A DNA stretch of 64,000 nt from Candidatus Pandoraea novymonadis (GTDB lineage: Bacteria; Pseudomonadota; Gammaproteobacteria; Burkholderiales; Burkholderiaceae): assembly GCF_003004665.1 (NCBI RefSeq), contig NZ_MUHY01000001.1, positions 682,001-746,000 on the forward strand, given 5' to 3'. The notes beneath the pieces were generated by a model. It was not told where the DNA came from. It did no database searches and saw nothing but the letters and a program-made list of their open reading frames with translations. Position 1 is the stretch's first letter. Every line of letters begins with the position of its first letter. Position numbers and translations under genes: made by a program. This document shows positions 49,798 to 61,147 of the stretch, piece after piece.

Positions 49798-50628
49798 TTA
49801 CTCTTTTGAACCTGATTTCTGTATATCTCTTTTTAATACAGATGGTCGTATCAGTAATTGACCCTGTAGATCTAATTTCTTTAATTCGCCTTCTGTTAAG
49901 AAACGCATACCCGCCGCACGTACGGCAAAGCCATTGGGATAACGCAAATCAGCGTATTCAATCTGATTACCCCAGCGCTGAACCACTTCTGGATAAGCCT
50001 GTACAAACCGCTGGCAACGTAAAGCTAAGGTGCTAGAATCCCGTTCACGACCCAATGCTAATTGAATACCCCCTGACAACCTTACGCTCCAAGCATAACG
50101 GTCGGATAACACCACTGAATCCGGTTTCATGTTCAAACCAGCGAACCATTTGACAAAGTCATAATAACGTTCAGTGACGTCCTTTTCACTTCCTGGTGGG
50201 CCAGTAAACTCTGGCAAATGCCCATCATTCTCGGCTTCATCTAAATTAGCAGTAAACAGCTCACCATCCAAACTCACCAACCGGCCATCGCCCCAGGTTG
50301 CCAGTGGTTTATACTCTTCTAGCGTGACAGCTAAACGATTCGGCCAAACACGCCTCACACTTGCACTGCGCACCCAAGGTACCCGTTCGAACGCAGCACG
50401 TGCACTTTCAATATTGATAGTAAAAAAATTGCCATGCAAGTGTGATACCGCATTCACACGCAAGAGAAAATCACTAATGTGTTCAACATCTCCATCCACC
50501 TGAATCATCCGCAATGTAAAAAACGGGCGATGGATCAACCACCGACCACCAGCCACAAGCGTACCCAACACGCACAGGACAACAATCGTGCTAACAAACG
50601 CATTGAGTAGACGAATGTTATGCCACAT
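49798..50628 (-). CDS. ftsQ: Cell division protein FtsQ
   Basis: 276 residues. A short cytoplasmic start, one transmembrane helix (about residues 10-30) and a periplasmic POTRA domain (FFTLRMIQVDGDVEHISD, GNFFTINIESARAAFERVPWV) followed by the beta domain with WPNRLAVTLEEYKPLATWG. FtsQ recruits FtsL and FtsB to the divisome. The very C-terminus is basic (LKRDIQKSGSKE). ddl lies 23 bp upstream. Confidence 0.95.
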   Translation of the reverse strand: MWHNIRLLNAFVSTIVVLCVLGTLVAGGRWLIHRPFFTLRMIQVDGDVEHISDFLLRVNAVSHLHGNFFTINIESARAAFERVPWVRSASVRRVWPNRLAVTLEEYKPLATWGDGRLVSLDGELFTANLDEAENDGHLPEFTGPPGSEKDVTERYYDFVKWFAGLNMKPDSVVLSDRYAWSVRLSGGIQLALGRERDSSTLALRCQRFVQAYPEVVQRWGNQIEYADLRYPNGFAVRAAGMRFLTEGELKKLDLQGQLLIRPSVLKRDIQKSGSKE

Positions 50629-50651
50629 GACTATCCTATTTCCTTGCTTTT

Positions 50652-51635
50652 TTATTGCAACTTCCCCAGTGTATTCATATACAAGTCAAGCGTAGCAGTG
50701 CTGAGAATTTCCAGCACAAGATCCTCGTATGACAGTCCGACAGCACGAGCCGACATCGGAACAAGTGAATGTCCAGTCATACCAGGCGATGTATTCATCT
50801 CCAATAAGTAAGGTTTATTATCTCGCTTTCGAAGCATCAAATCGATGCGTCCCCATCCTCGGCAGCCCAGAACCCGATATGCCTGCAACACAAGTCGCTG
50901 CACTTCCTCTTGCAAGCACATGGACAACGGTGGTGGACACTCGTATCGTGTATCATCCTTGAAATATTTATTCTGATAGCTGTAATCCCCATCCGGGGCT
51001 AGAATCCGAATTATCGGCAATGAACGAGCAGCACTGGCACCTTCCGTGCCAACGCCAAGTACGGGAACAGTTAACTCATCACCATCGATAAACTCTTCGG
51101 CCAAGACATTCGTATCAAACGCCGCCGCATTCTCATAGGCCTTGCATAGCTGTGAGACATTTGTTACTTTGGTTAGACCAATGGTCGAGCCTTCACGTGA
51201 AGGTTTGACAATGACCGGTAGACACAAATCATGTGCGATGGCATCCCAATTGCTATCACTCTTCAGCATGTGAAAGCGTGGCGTCGACAAGCCTTCATTC
51301 ATCCAAACACGCTTTGTCATTTCCTTATCCATCGCTAACGCAGAAGCCAACACGCTGGAACCAGTATATGGAATACCTAAATGTTCCAACACCCCTTGCA
51401 TCGTACCATCTTCACCATAACGACCATGCAACGTGATAAAAACACGATCAAATTTCTGAGCAGCAAGTGCGCTTAAATCATTCATGCCAGTATCAAAGGC
51501 ATGGGCATCGATATTCCTTGAGAGCAGTGCTCCAAGAACACCATTGCCAGACATCAAAGAAATTTCGCGCTCTGCTGAGCGTCCACCCATCAAGACACCA
51601 ACCTTACCAAATTCTTTTGGATTTAATGCAATCAC
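50652..51635 (-). CDS. ddl: D-alanine--D-alanine ligase
   Basis: 327 residues from a GTG at 51635, placed one base after the murC stop with AAAGGAG at 6-7 nt. A longer frame into murC is not conserved. ATP-grasp motifs: [58 protein letters not shown], and [16 protein letters not shown]. It makes the D-Ala-D-Ala that MurF adds. Confidence 0.96.
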   Translation of the reverse strand: MIALNPKEFGKVGVLMGGRSAEREISLMSGNGVLGALLSRNIDAHAFDTGMNDLSALAAQKFDRVFITLHGRYGEDGTMQGVLEHLGIPYTGSSVLASALAMDKEMTKRVWMNEGLSTPRFHMLKSDSNWDAIAHDLCLPVIVKPSREGSTIGLTKVTNVSQLCKAYENAAAFDTNVLAEEFIDGDELTVPVLGVGTEGASAARSLPIIRILAPDGDYSYQNKYFKDDTRYECPPPLSMCLQEEVQRLVLQAYRVLGCRGWGRIDLMLRKRDNKPYLLEMNTSPGMTGHSLVPMSARAVGLSYEDLVLEILSTATLDLYMNTLGKLQ

Positions 51636-51636
51636 C

Positions 51637-53046
51637 TCAAACTCCTTTCTGCTCCAGCAACTTGTGAGGAACCTGGTCAATCGAGCCAGCCCCCATGGTA
51701 ATCACCACATCACCCGCGCGCGCCACCTTCAAAAGGGCATCAGGTATCTGACTTACATCCCCGACAAATACTAGTTCTATCTGATGAGCCATACGCAGAG
51801 CATGCTCCAAAGCGAGGCTATCCACAGCCACGATCGGCACTTCACCAGCGGCATATACTTCAGCAAGTAAGAGGATATCTGGTGTCGATAGAACTTTCAC
51901 GAAATCAGCAAAACAATCACGCAATCGAGTATAGCGATGGGGCTGAAACGCTAATATGATCCGACGCCCTGGAAATGCTGCACGCGCAGCTCTCAGTGTC
52001 GCTGCTATTTCAACTGGATGATGCCCATAATCGTCGATTAAAGTAAATGAACCGGCACCACTATTCTTTTGTAGGTTAATCTCCCCATAACGCTGGAAAC
52101 GACGGCTAACTCCATTGAATTCCAAAAAAGCTTGTCGAATCGAAAAATCTGATACTCCAAGCTCCGTCGCAATGGCAATTACAGCCAAGGAGTTTTGCAC
52201 ATTATGATATCCTGGCAGATTAAGCGTGATGTCAAGCGGAGCTAGACCCTTAGTATATTCACGCAGTGCGGTAAAATGCATTTGCCCACCGTCAGCATGT
52301 ATATCAATGGCGCGTACTTGCGCCTCCTCCGAGAAACCATAACGGATTACCTGCCTAGATACAAATGGTAAAATCTCACGCACATATGGATCATCAACAC
52401 ATAGCACTGCAATGCCGTAGAACGGTAAACGCTCTGTGAACTTGAGGAACGCTTGCTTAAGCCGCACAAAATCGTGTCCGTAACTATCCATATGATCGAA
52501 ATCGATGTTTGTGATGACTTCGATGACTGGGCTTAGTTTCAAAAAGGAGGCATCAGACTCATCAGCTTCGACAACGATAAAATCTCCTACTCCTAGCCGA
52601 GCATTCTCACCAGTACTATTCAAGTGTCCGCCAACAACGAATGTCGGATCAAATCCACCTTTTACCAATACACTGGCCATAAGACTCGTCGTGGTAGTCT
52701 TGCCGTGTGTACCAGCAATAGCGATACCTTTTTTCAAGCGCATTAGCTCAGCAAGCATTACTGTACGAGACACAATCGGAATCTGTTTGATTCGCCCTGC
52801 TAATATTTCTGGGTTATCAGGTCCAATTGCAGTCGATACAACAATGGCGTCAGCCGATTGAATATTTTCAGCTGCGTGCCCTTGGATCACACGTGCACCG
52901 AGATCTATAAGGCGCTGCGTCACTCTGGTTGCGGCAAGGTCTGAACCACTGACTTGATAACCGAGATTCAGCAAAATTTGAGCTATTCCGCTCATTCCAG
53001 CACCGCCGATACCAACAAAATGAATGTGTTTAACGCTATGCTTCAT
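51637..53046 (-). CDS. murC: UDP-N-acetylmuramate--L-alanine ligase
   Basis: 469 residues from the ATG at 53046 ([20 protein letters not shown]). An upstream in-frame start would intrude into murG. The ATP loop is [24 protein letters not shown] and FQPHRYTR follow in the later domains. It adds L-Ala to UDP-MurNAc. It begins 1 nt after the murG stop. Confidence 0.97.
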   Translation of the reverse strand: MKHSVKHIHFVGIGGAGMSGIAQILLNLGYQVSGSDLAATRVTQRLIDLGARVIQGHAAENIQSADAIVVSTAIGPDNPEILAGRIKQIPIVSRTVMLAELMRLKKGIAIAGTHGKTTTTSLMASVLVKGGFDPTFVVGGHLNSTGENARLGVGDFIVVEADESDASFLKLSPVIEVITNIDFDHMDSYGHDFVRLKQAFLKFTERLPFYGIAVLCVDDPYVREILPFVSRQVIRYGFSEEAQVRAIDIHADGGQMHFTALREYTKGLAPLDITLNLPGYHNVQNSLAVIAIATELGVSDFSIRQAFLEFNGVSRRFQRYGEINLQKNSGAGSFTLIDDYGHHPVEIAATLRAARAAFPGRRIILAFQPHRYTRLRDCFADFVKVLSTPDILLLAEVYAAGEVPIVAVDSLALEHALRMAHQIELVFVGDVSQIPDALLKVARAGDVVITMGAGSIDQVPHKLLEQKGV

Positions 53047-53047
53047 G

Positions 53048-54154
53048 TTAGTCCTTGGCCAAGGCGGCACATAACAGAGCTACTTGTTCGGTAGCATCTG
53101 ATTTTGCGAAAATCTTAGCCTTCTGTGCAATGGCAAGCAAGGTTGAACGCGTTTGCGTGCGCAACCACGCAGCCAGTCTGTCTGCCGATAATTCACTTTG
53201 GGTCATCAGAATCGCTGCGCCTTCATCCGTAAGGAATCGTGCATTGCTAGTTTGATGATCATCTACTGCATGAGGGAACGGCACGAATAGAGCCGCTATA
53301 CCAACAGCGGCCACTTCGGCCACCGTCATTGCACCTGCTCTACAAATCACGAGATCGGCGTCAGCATAAGCACTAACCATATCATCAATGAATGGTAGCG
53401 CTTCGACCATCACTCCAGCGGAGGCATAGTTCTTTTGCAACGTCCTGATATGCTTCATTCCAGCCTGATGAACAACATACGGGCGCTCCTCGCAGGGCAA
53501 CTTAGCCAACGCCTTCGGCACAATATCATTCAATACAGCTGCACCCAAACTTCCACCTACCACCAAGATACGCAAGGGACCCTTCCGAGCTTCATAGCGC
53601 ACGGAAGGATCAGGAAGTGCATCAAAATCGACGCGAATGGGATTGCCTACCCATTGACCATCTCGTAAAGTCTTAGGGAATGCGAGTAACACCTTATCAG
53701 CCACGCATGCGAGTAGACGATTTGACAGTCCCATAACAGAATTCTGTTCGTGTAACACAAGCGGACAACCAAGTAACGACGCAATAACTCCGCCTGGGAA
53801 TGTAATATAACCGCCCATGCCAAGCACAATGTTTGGCCGAATACATCGAATCTCGCACAAACTTTTCCAAAATGCAGGTAATAATTTAAAGGGTAAAAAA
53901 AACTTCCTCAGCCAACCTTTTCCACGTATACCCTCTATGCGAATGTACACCATGGGAATATCATACTTTGGAACAAGCGTCGCCTCAATGCCATCAGGAT
54001 TGCCCAGCCATAGGACTTTCCAACCTTGCAAACGCAGGAAATTAGCAACGGCAAGGCCTGGAAAAACGTGTCCACCCGTTCCACCACCCATCACTAACAA
54101 AGTACGTACTTGCTTTTGGGTAGAAGAAGGTAAATCTGTCAATGGCACATTCAT
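53048..54154 (-). CDS. murG: UDP-GlcNAc--lipid I GlcNAc transferase MurG
   Basis: 368 residues, GT-B fold. The donor/acceptor loops [11 protein letters not shown] (residues 23-33), [17 protein letters not shown] and [11 protein letters not shown] are all present. MurG makes lipid II at the inner face of the inner membrane. Its ATG overlaps the ftsW stop by 4 nt. Confidence 0.98.
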   Translation of the reverse strand: MNVPLTDLPSSTQKQVRTLLVMGGGTGGHVFPGLAVANFLRLQGWKVLWLGNPDGIEATLVPKYDIPMVYIRIEGIRGKGWLRKFFLPFKLLPAFWKSLCEIRCIRPNIVLGMGGYITFPGGVIASLLGCPLVLHEQNSVMGLSNRLLACVADKVLLAFPKTLRDGQWVGNPIRVDFDALPDPSVRYEARKGPLRILVVGGSLGAAVLNDIVPKALAKLPCEERPYVVHQAGMKHIRTLQKNYASAGVMVEALPFIDDMVSAYADADLVICRAGAMTVAEVAAVGIAALFVPFPHAVDDHQTSNARFLTDEGAAILMTQSELSADRLAAWLRTQTRSTLLAIAQKAKIFAKSDATEQVALLCAALAKD

Positions 54155-55401
54155 ATCTTCCCTCCACGCATCAATAACCGATTCTCATAATCGACTCTCA
54201 GCAGCATCGCCAATGCGATGCAATTCAGAAGGATACCCGAACCTCCGTAACTCACGAGGGGCAACGTCAAACCTTTAGTCGGGAGCAATCCCAGGTTCAC
54301 CCCCATATTGATGAACGTCTGCACACCGATCCAAACGCCAATCCCCTTTGCCAACAAGCCGCCGAACGTTTGCTCTAAGGCAATGGACTGACGCCCAATC
54401 TCAAAAGCACTTCGCACAATCCAATAGAACAAAAAAATAACACATGCCACACCTACAAAACCAAACTCCTCCCCAATCACTGCAAGAATAAAGTCGGTAT
54501 GAGCTTCCGGCAAGTAATGTAGTTTTTCTATGCTACTTCCAAGACCAGTACCTGTCCATTCGCCAAGCCCAAACGCAATCAATGAATGTGTTAATTGATA
54601 TGATTTATCAAGCGCATAGTCTTCACGCCAGGGATCCAAATAAGCAAAAATCCTCTCCCGCCGCCATGGCGAAAGCCAAATTAATGCTGTAAACGTGCCA
54701 ACCGCCGTCAATGCCAAACCAGCAAACAACTTGCCGTTTACCCCACCGAGAAACAGAATACCCATTGCAATAGCAGCCACTACAATGAACGCACCCATAT
54801 CCGGCTCAAGCAGCAAAAGCATCCCAACGAACACGACAGCAATGCCCATTGGCAAAAAACCTTTACGGAAACTCTGCATAAATTTTTGTTTCCGGACTGT
54901 GTAATTCGCGGCGTAGAGCGTTACAGCAAGCTTCATTAGTTCTGATGGCTGAAAATTCAGAACCCACAGAGTAATCCAACGCTTCGAGCCATTTACACCC
55001 TTTCCTAAGTATGGAATTAATACAATAATGAGCAAAATCAATGCCAGCAAAAATAGCTTTGGCGCAAACTTTTCTATTACTTTGACAGGAATTCGAAATG
55101 TAACAACTGCAGCAGTTACCCCGATCGTCAACGACACGATATGCCTACCTAGAAAGTGATATGACGAATAACCACTGTACTTGGGGGAATCTGGCAATGC
55201 AACGGAAGCTGAGTAGACCATAATCAAACCAAGAGTCAGCAATGTGATTACAGTCCATATCAACGCATAGTCATATTCAAGTATGTATGATCGCGTCCGC
55301 TTAATATCGCCAGTCACACGTTTGGAGGTCGATGACGATTTCCTATTACCGACAAAATTTGACTGAGACTTTTTGCTGAAGAATGTCTTGAGCCAGCTCA
55401 C
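54151..55401 (-). CDS. ftsW: Septal SEDS glycosyltransferase FtsW
   Basis: 416 residues. A basic cytoplasmic N-terminus of about 45 residues precedes ten transmembrane helices. SEDS motifs include [32 protein letters not shown], and the loop [18 protein letters not shown], then [12 protein letters not shown]. FtsW polymerises septal glycan with FtsI. It starts with GTG (GTGA overlap with the murD stop). Confidence 0.97.
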   Translation of the reverse strand: MSWLKTFFSKKSQSNFVGNRKSSSTSKRVTGDIKRTRSYILEYDYALIWTVITLLTLGLIMVYSASVALPDSPKYSGYSSYHFLGRHIVSLTIGVTAAVVTFRIPVKVIEKFAPKLFLLALILLIIVLIPYLGKGVNGSKRWITLWVLNFQPSELMKLAVTLYAANYTVRKQKFMQSFRKGFLPMGIAVVFVGMLLLLEPDMGAFIVVAAIAMGILFLGGVNGKLFAGLALTAVGTFTALIWLSPWRRERIFAYLDPWREDYALDKSYQLTHSLIAFGLGEWTGTGLGSSIEKLHYLPEAHTDFILAVIGEEFGFVGVACVIFLFYWIVRSAFEIGRQSIALEQTFGGLLAKGIGVWIGVQTFINMGVNLGLLPTKGLTLPLVSYGGSGILLNCIALAMLLRVDYENRLLMRGGKI

Positions 55402-56912
55402 AGCATTTCCCCTGCTTCAGTCGCCAATTGCAACACTGCGTGGCGAAAAACGTCAGCCCGATGCTCATAGTTCTGAAACATATCGAAACTGGCGCAAGCC
55501 GGTGACAACAACACCGCATCACCTGGTTGTGCAAGCTTAGCTGCTTGAAACGTTGCTGCTTCTAACGTATCGGCATCAATCAGCGGAACATTAGCATGAG
55601 CCAAAACCGCACGAATTTTCAATGCATCGCGGCCAATGAGAAAAACAGCTCTCGCGCGATTCGCGACTGGCTCGACCAACGGTGAGAAATCCTGTCCTTT
55701 GCCATCACCCCCAGCAATGAGCACAATTTGCTTTTTCAAACCGCTGATCGCTGCTGCTGTTGCTCCAACATTGGTACCCTTGCTATCGTCATAATACTCA
55801 ACATCTTTGATCGTACCAATCAGTTGTACACGATGCAACTCACCTGTGTATTCACCCAAACCACAAACCAATTTAACCAATGGTAAATCGACATAACGCG
55901 TCAATGCCAGTGCCGCCAATGCATTCGCAGCGTTATGTTCTCCACAAATACGCAATGCATCTGCTGGCATCAGCCACTTCATCCCGAGTTCCATGGTAAA
56001 AACATCGCACCCCTCATTATTACGGTGACGTGGCGCAACTATTACTTCGTCGTCAAGCGTGAATGCTTCGACGAGCCAAGTTACTCCATTTTTCCGTTGT
56101 AAACCAAAGTCACCGAGCACATCAGGAAACGATGTACCGAAGGTCACAACCTTGGCTTCGGGTATAGCAAACTTCATCACACGAACATCATCACGGTTAA
56201 GCACTCGCATAGTCTTCGATGAAAAAATACGCGCTTTAGCAGCGACATAAGCATCCATCCCACCATGCCAGTCGAGGTGATCTTGAGTAATATTCAAAAT
56301 GGCAGCAGCATCTGGTTTAAGTGAATACGTCGTTTCGAGCTGGAAGCTCGAAAGCTCTAATATCCAAATATCCGGTAACGCCATTTCGGAAATGCATGAA
56401 GATAAACAATCCAAGGCCGATGGACTAATATTGCCAGCTACAGCAGTACGTTTACCTGCATTACAGCACAGTAACTCAGTTAGACGTGTAGTTGTTGTCT
56501 TACCATTAGTACCGGTGATAGCTAACAACTTTGGCGCATACCCACTCGTCGCAGCAAGATAATTCAATGCTTGTGAGAAGAATTCTATCTCTCCCCATAC
56601 AGGAATACCACGCTGAGTAGCTTCGACCAAAAGCGGTGCAACATCCAATGCGTTGGGGGATAACCCCGGACTGATGCCAATGAGGTCAATATCATCAAGC
56701 AATGATTTCGTAAATGCCCCTCCAATAAATATCACCTCAGGCAGATCCAACTGCAATAATGTAGCAAGATTCGGTGGCGACGAATGTATGTCAGCCACCC
56801 GCACACCGCACCCATAGCGCGCGCACCAACGCACCATCGCTAAGCCAGATTCTCCGAGACCGAGGATCAAAACACGCAGGTACTTAGATTTATCAAACAG
56901 CTCACCAAACAA
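55398..56912 (-). CDS. murD: UDP-N-acetylmuramoyl-L-alanine--D-glutamate ligase
   Basis: 504 residues, longer than the E. coli enzyme (about 440) but in line with what I recall for Burkholderiales. ATP loop [14 protein letters not shown], then [28 protein letters not shown] and [19 protein letters not shown]-like end (here EHRADVF). It adds D-Glu. ftsW is translationally coupled behind it. Confidence 0.97.
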   Translation of the reverse strand: MFGELFDKSKYLRVLILGLGESGLAMVRWCARYGCGVRVADIHSSPPNLATLLQLDLPEVIFIGGAFTKSLLDDIDLIGISPGLSPNALDVAPLLVEATQRGIPVWGEIEFFSQALNYLAATSGYAPKLLAITGTNGKTTTTRLTELLCCNAGKRTAVAGNISPSALDCLSSCISEMALPDIWILELSSFQLETTYSLKPDAAAILNITQDHLDWHGGMDAYVAAKARIFSSKTMRVLNRDDVRVMKFAIPEAKVVTFGTSFPDVLGDFGLQRKNGVTWLVEAFTLDDEVIVAPRHRNNEGCDVFTMELGMKWLMPADALRICGEHNAANALAALALTRYVDLPLVKLVCGLGEYTGELHRVQLIGTIKDVEYYDDSKGTNVGATAAAISGLKKQIVLIAGGDGKGQDFSPLVEPVANRARAVFLIGRDALKIRAVLAHANVPLIDADTLEAATFQAAKLAQPGDAVLLSPACASFDMFQNYEHRADVFRHAVLQLATEAGEML

Positions 56913-57036
56913 TTCGTTTTCCTTACATCATCTCAATCAATTCAAATCCGGCGATAAAAATAATATTGTGTGCAAAGTGCCTATACGCATTACTAATCTA
57001 TCACCCTGTTGGCTCGTGATTGTATCGTCTGTACTT

Positions 57037-58206
57037 TTAACGCAACTTCAACGTCGACAGACCAATCAGTACCAATATCAACGTGATAATCCAAAAACGT
57101 ACTACTACCTGTGTCTCCTTCCATCCAGATAACTCAAAATGATGGTGCAAGGGCGCCATCTTGAAAAGACGGCGCCCTTCACCATATTTCAGCTTCGTAT
57201 ATTTAAACCAGGTCACTTGCAACATCACTGAGATCGTCTCGATGACAAAAACACCACCCATAAGGAACAACACCATTTCCTGCCGCACAATAACCGCAAC
57301 TGTGCCGAGCGCACCACCTAACGCCAATGAACCAACGTCCCCCATAAAAACCTGTGCTGGATGCGTGTTGAACCATAAAAAGGCAAGTCCTGCACCCGCC
57401 ATCGCAGCACAAAACACTAGCAATTCGCCGGCACCCGGAATATAAGGAAATAGCAGATACTTCGCAAACACAGCATTACCCATCACATAAGCGAAAACCC
57501 CCAATGCGCTGGCAACCAAAACAACCGGCATAATAACCAATCCATCGAGACCATCGGTCAGATTCACAGCGTTGCTCGATCCAACAATAACAAAGTACGT
57601 CAGTACAATAAATCCAAAAATTCCCAGTGGATAACTGATCGTTTTAAAAAATGGCACGATGAAGTCCGCCTTGGGAGGTAAATCAGCCGGTATTCCACGA
57701 CGTCCCCAGCTCATATACAACTCAAATACTTTCAAATTACTTGTCTCAGAAACACTAAATGCCAAATAAATAGCGGCAAAAAGCCCAATAAGTGATTGCC
57801 AAAAGTACTTTTCCCTCGACGACATTCCAATCGGATCTTTGTGAAATACTTTTCGGTAATCATCGATCCAGCCAATTATGCCAAAACCAAGTGTTACAAC
57901 CAGTACGATCCAAACGAATCGATTCGAGAGATCCGTCCACAGCAATGTAGCAATAGTAATCGCAATGAGGACTAGTAACCCTCCCATTGTCGGCGTCCCT
58001 GATTTGATGAGATGCTTCTGCGGTCCATCAGCACGCACTGCCTGACCTACTTTCATCACCTTCAACTTAGAAATCACCATCGGGCCGAAGGCTAGACCGA
58101 TCATCAACGCAGTGAGACTAGCCATCAACGCTCGAAACGTCAGGTAATTAAAAACACGTAAGAAACTTGCTTCTGTTTGCAACCATTGCGCCAGCGCCAA
58201 AAACAT
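57037..58206 (-). CDS. mraY: Phospho-N-acetylmuramoyl-pentapeptide transferase
   Basis: 389 residues from the ATG at 58206 ([16 protein letters not shown]), the long betaproteobacterial form. Ten transmembrane helices carry [11 protein letters not shown], the metal site [21 protein letters not shown], and the HHH loop [11 protein letters not shown]. It makes lipid I. The 124-bp gap to murD (56913-57036) is the longest inside the mur block; murF lies 41 bp upstream. Confidence 0.98.
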   Translation of the reverse strand: MFLALAQWLQTEASFLRVFNYLTFRALMASLTALMIGLAFGPMVISKLKVMKVGQAVRADGPQKHLIKSGTPTMGGLLVLIAITIATLLWTDLSNRFVWIVLVVTLGFGIIGWIDDYRKVFHKDPIGMSSREKYFWQSLIGLFAAIYLAFSVSETSNLKVFELYMSWGRRGIPADLPPKADFIVPFFKTISYPLGIFGFIVLTYFVIVGSSNAVNLTDGLDGLVIMPVVLVASALGVFAYVMGNAVFAKYLLFPYIPGAGELLVFCAAMAGAGLAFLWFNTHPAQVFMGDVGSLALGGALGTVAVIVRQEMVLFLMGGVFVIETISVMLQVTWFKYTKLKYGEGRRLFKMAPLHHHFELSGWKETQVVVRFWIITLILVLIGLSTLKLR

Positions 58207-58247
58207 GAAATTAATCCTCAATGTACGCAGGTGCCATCACCCCGGGT

Positions 58248-59612
58248 TTAGTTCAATAATTCTAAAACACGCTCCATTTTCATGAAACGTGAACCTTTGA
58301 CTAGTACCGTAGCGGGTCCCTTCACATAAGCTTTCAATGTCGAAACGAGAGATTCAACGTCTTCAAAATGTTCGCTGCCCGAACCAAAAGTTTGGCAAGT
58401 AATTCTTGTCGCTTGCCCAATACCAAACAAATATTCAATGCCGTGTTCCGAGGCATATGCGCCCACTTCGCCATGAACTTTAGGACCAATATCACCTACC
58501 TCCCCCATATCGCCAAGCACCAGGATGCGAGGTGCTCGCATTTGCGCCAACACATTAATGGCAGCCATTATGGAATCTGGATTAGCGTTATATGTATCAT
58601 CTATAACGGTCGTCCCAACAAGCGAACCATATTCAATTGTCGACACCTGCATGCGACCATTAACTGGCTTAAACTGCTCGAGACCACGCACAATCGCCCC
58701 TATATCATCAATCTTTGCCCCAAGTACACAGGCGATCGCAGCCAATGCGTTACGGGCATTATGCACACCAAGAACTGGCAATGTCAGGGAGAAATCGCCC
58801 ACTGGGGTCATGACATGGAGATTACGTGTAACGCTGTCATAGCAGCCTGATACAGAAGCAGCTGCATCCATTGCAAAATCAATGACCTGGCGATTCCCCG
58901 CGATCTCTCGCCATAGAGGAGTGAATATCATATCGTTCGGAAACACCGCGACACCATCCTGCGGTAACGCTGCCAATACAGCAGCATGCTCACGAGCAAC
59001 AGCTTCGACATTTAACATAAACTCCTGATGCTCACGATGAGCATTATTGATCAATGCGATGGTCGGCTGTGCAATATTCGCCAGATAGGCTGTCTCACCT
59101 GGGTGATTCATCCCAATCTCAAGCACGGAAAAACGATGAAACTCACGCAAACGCAGCACTGTCAACGGCAAGCCGATATAGTTATTAAAATTACCTATGG
59201 TAGATAGACTAGCATCTTCACCCACGACCTGCGCGAAGATCGCAGCAACCATTTCCTTGACAGTGGTTTTACCATTGCTTCCAGTCACAGCGACGATAGG
59301 CATGGTAAAACGACGACGCCATGCCATAGCCAGTTCTCCAAGTGCCAACTTAGTATCTGGCACTATCAACGCTGGCGTATAAAAACCAACTGGGAAACTA
59401 GATACCAACAAAGCACTTGCGCCTGCACGTACAACATCCTCGAGGAAATCATGTGCATCAAAACGTTCTCCTTTAAGCGCGACGAATAAATCACCAGGCT
59501 GCACCGCACGGCTGTCAATCACAATTCGATCAAACACTACGCTACCATCACATCCCTCAAGCGAAGCCTGGAACAGCGCATTTTGTGCATCCTTTAAACG
59601 CCATAGCATCAT
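58248..59612 (-). CDS. murF: UDP-MurNAc-tripeptide--D-Ala-D-Ala ligase
   Basis: 454 residues. The N-terminal domain has VIDSRAVQPGDLFVALKG, the ATP loop is AVTGSNGKTTVKEM, then EIGMNHPGE and VIDDTYNANPDS. MurF completes the UDP-MurNAc-pentapeptide. Its first ATG overlaps the murE stop (ATGA), with a second ATG directly after. Confidence 0.97.
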   Translation of the reverse strand: MMLWRLKDAQNALFQASLEGCDGSVVFDRIVIDSRAVQPGDLFVALKGERFDAHDFLEDVVRAGASALLVSSFPVGFYTPALIVPDTKLALGELAMAWRRRFTMPIVAVTGSNGKTTVKEMVAAIFAQVVGEDASLSTIGNFNNYIGLPLTVLRLREFHRFSVLEIGMNHPGETAYLANIAQPTIALINNAHREHQEFMLNVEAVAREHAAVLAALPQDGVAVFPNDMIFTPLWREIAGNRQVIDFAMDAAASVSGCYDSVTRNLHVMTPVGDFSLTLPVLGVHNARNALAAIACVLGAKIDDIGAIVRGLEQFKPVNGRMQVSTIEYGSLVGTTVIDDTYNANPDSIMAAINVLAQMRAPRILVLGDMGEVGDIGPKVHGEVGAYASEHGIEYLFGIGQATRITCQTFGSGSEHFEDVESLVSTLKAYVKGPATVLVKGSRFMKMERVLELLN

Positions 59613-61147
59613 TCGCCATCTCCTCGTGCCATCGTGCTTCGAGCAGCCAGCGCCAAACGAGCATGTTCTTGATCAGAAAATGGCCACTTCTTTCCCATTA
59701 TTTCTTGTGTATTTTCATGCCCCTTACCTGCAATCAATACAACATCTGTTGGATTGACACCCCCAATAACCTGCAAAATCGCACTAGCGCGGTCCTCGAT
59801 ACAACGGACCAGTGCCGGTACTCGACAACCTGTTGTAATCTGGGCAATAATTTTAGCAGGTGATTCACTACGAGGATTATCACTCGTCAACACAATAACG
59901 TCGGCGAACTGCTCTGCGACCGCCCCCATCAACGGACGTTTACTAGGATCACGATCCCCACCGCAACCAAACAGACAAACGAGTGAACCCTGACGCGCAT
60001 GTGCAACAGACCGCAAAGCTCGTAGTGTCTTGTCCAAAGCATCCGGCGTATGAGCGAAATCAACAATAATAAGTGGTTGATCTGCCGCCTGGCTAATCAG
60101 CTCCATCCGACCAGAAACAGACATCAAAGACGGCAGCACAACCCGTTCAAAATCTACATGCACACCACTGGCCAATGCTGCACCTAACACCGCAAGGACA
60201 TTGCTAATATTGAAGTCACCAATAAGTGGTACACTCAACGGAATAATGCGATCATCCCAATTTAACATGAAACTCGTTCCTACAAACATCGTATGTACAT
60301 CAGTAGCACGCAAAACACGATGTCCGTAAGAGGACGTAATAGGACCACCAATACCATACTCTATCACCGGCGTCTTACCCGCCAATCTCCGAAGTAGACG
60401 TTTACCCATAGCATCATCACGATTTATGACTGCCGCACTCAACCCCGGCCAATCGAATAAACGCGTCTTATTAGCTTCATAAGCTGCCATAGTGCCATGA
60501 TAATCAAGATGATCCTGAGTCAGATTGGTAAAAACCGCAACATCAAACGCAACACCCGCGACCCGGTCCTGATGGAGAGCATGAGACGAGACCTCCATTA
60601 CAACAGCTTCCGCCCCATGTGCACGGAAATCTGCAAGACTGTGTTGCAGTTGCGCAGCATCTGGCGTTGTAAAACCTGTCTCACTCAACTGCCCTGGGAA
60701 CCCACTGCCAAGTGTACCAATAACAGCCGTACATTTATCAATTTTTGTTAACAATTGTGCAAGCCACTGGCTACAAGATGTCTTACCATTAGTGCCTGTC
60801 ACGCCGATCGTCAACATAGCATCACTAGGCTCACCGCACCACAAAGCCACAAGTGATCCAGCCAATTGATTGAGATTCGCGACACCACAATGCGGAACAT
60901 CCGTCAACACTGCTGGCCATTCGAAATGACCAGTCTGCCAAACAATGGCACCAGCACCACACTCAACTGCATCGAAAATAAATTGACGGTTATCCACACC
61001 GCCAACGGAATATGCCAAAAATACGTCACCAGGGCGTACTCGACGAGTGTCGGCGCACAATACAGCACCAGCTGGAACATGTTCACACAACCAATCGTAA
61101 GCGGTTTGTAATGCGCTGCGCTGGGATGAAAGATCGAGCATCGACAT
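59609..61147 (-). CDS. murE: UDP-MurNAc-L-Ala-D-Glu:meso-DAP ligase
   Basis: 512 residues from the ATG at 61147 inside the ftsI stop (TGATG); a start four codons earlier is possible. ATP loop GVTGTNGKTSCSQW, TTPDAAQLQ, and the specificity motif SDNPRSESP: DNPR marks a meso-diaminopimelate enzyme. So the peptidoglycan is of the DAP type, in agreement with Mpl. Confidence 0.97.
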   Translation of the reverse strand: MSMLDLSSQRSALQTAYDWLCEHVPAGAVLCADTRRVRPGDVFLAYSVGGVDNRQFIFDAVECGAGAIVWQTGHFEWPAVLTDVPHCGVANLNQLAGSLVALWCGEPSDAMLTIGVTGTNGKTSCSQWLAQLLTKIDKCTAVIGTLGSGFPGQLSETGFTTPDAAQLQHSLADFRAHGAEAVVMEVSSHALHQDRVAGVAFDVAVFTNLTQDHLDYHGTMAAYEANKTRLFDWPGLSAAVINRDDAMGKRLLRRLAGKTPVIEYGIGGPITSSYGHRVLRATDVHTMFVGTSFMLNWDDRIIPLSVPLIGDFNISNVLAVLGAALASGVHVDFERVVLPSLMSVSGRMELISQAADQPLIIVDFAHTPDALDKTLRALRSVAHARQGSLVCLFGCGGDRDPSKRPLMGAVAEQFADVIVLTSDNPRSESPAKIIAQITTGCRVPALVRCIEDRASAILQVIGGVNPTDVVLIAGKGHENTQEIMGKKWPFSDQEHARLALAARSTMARGDGE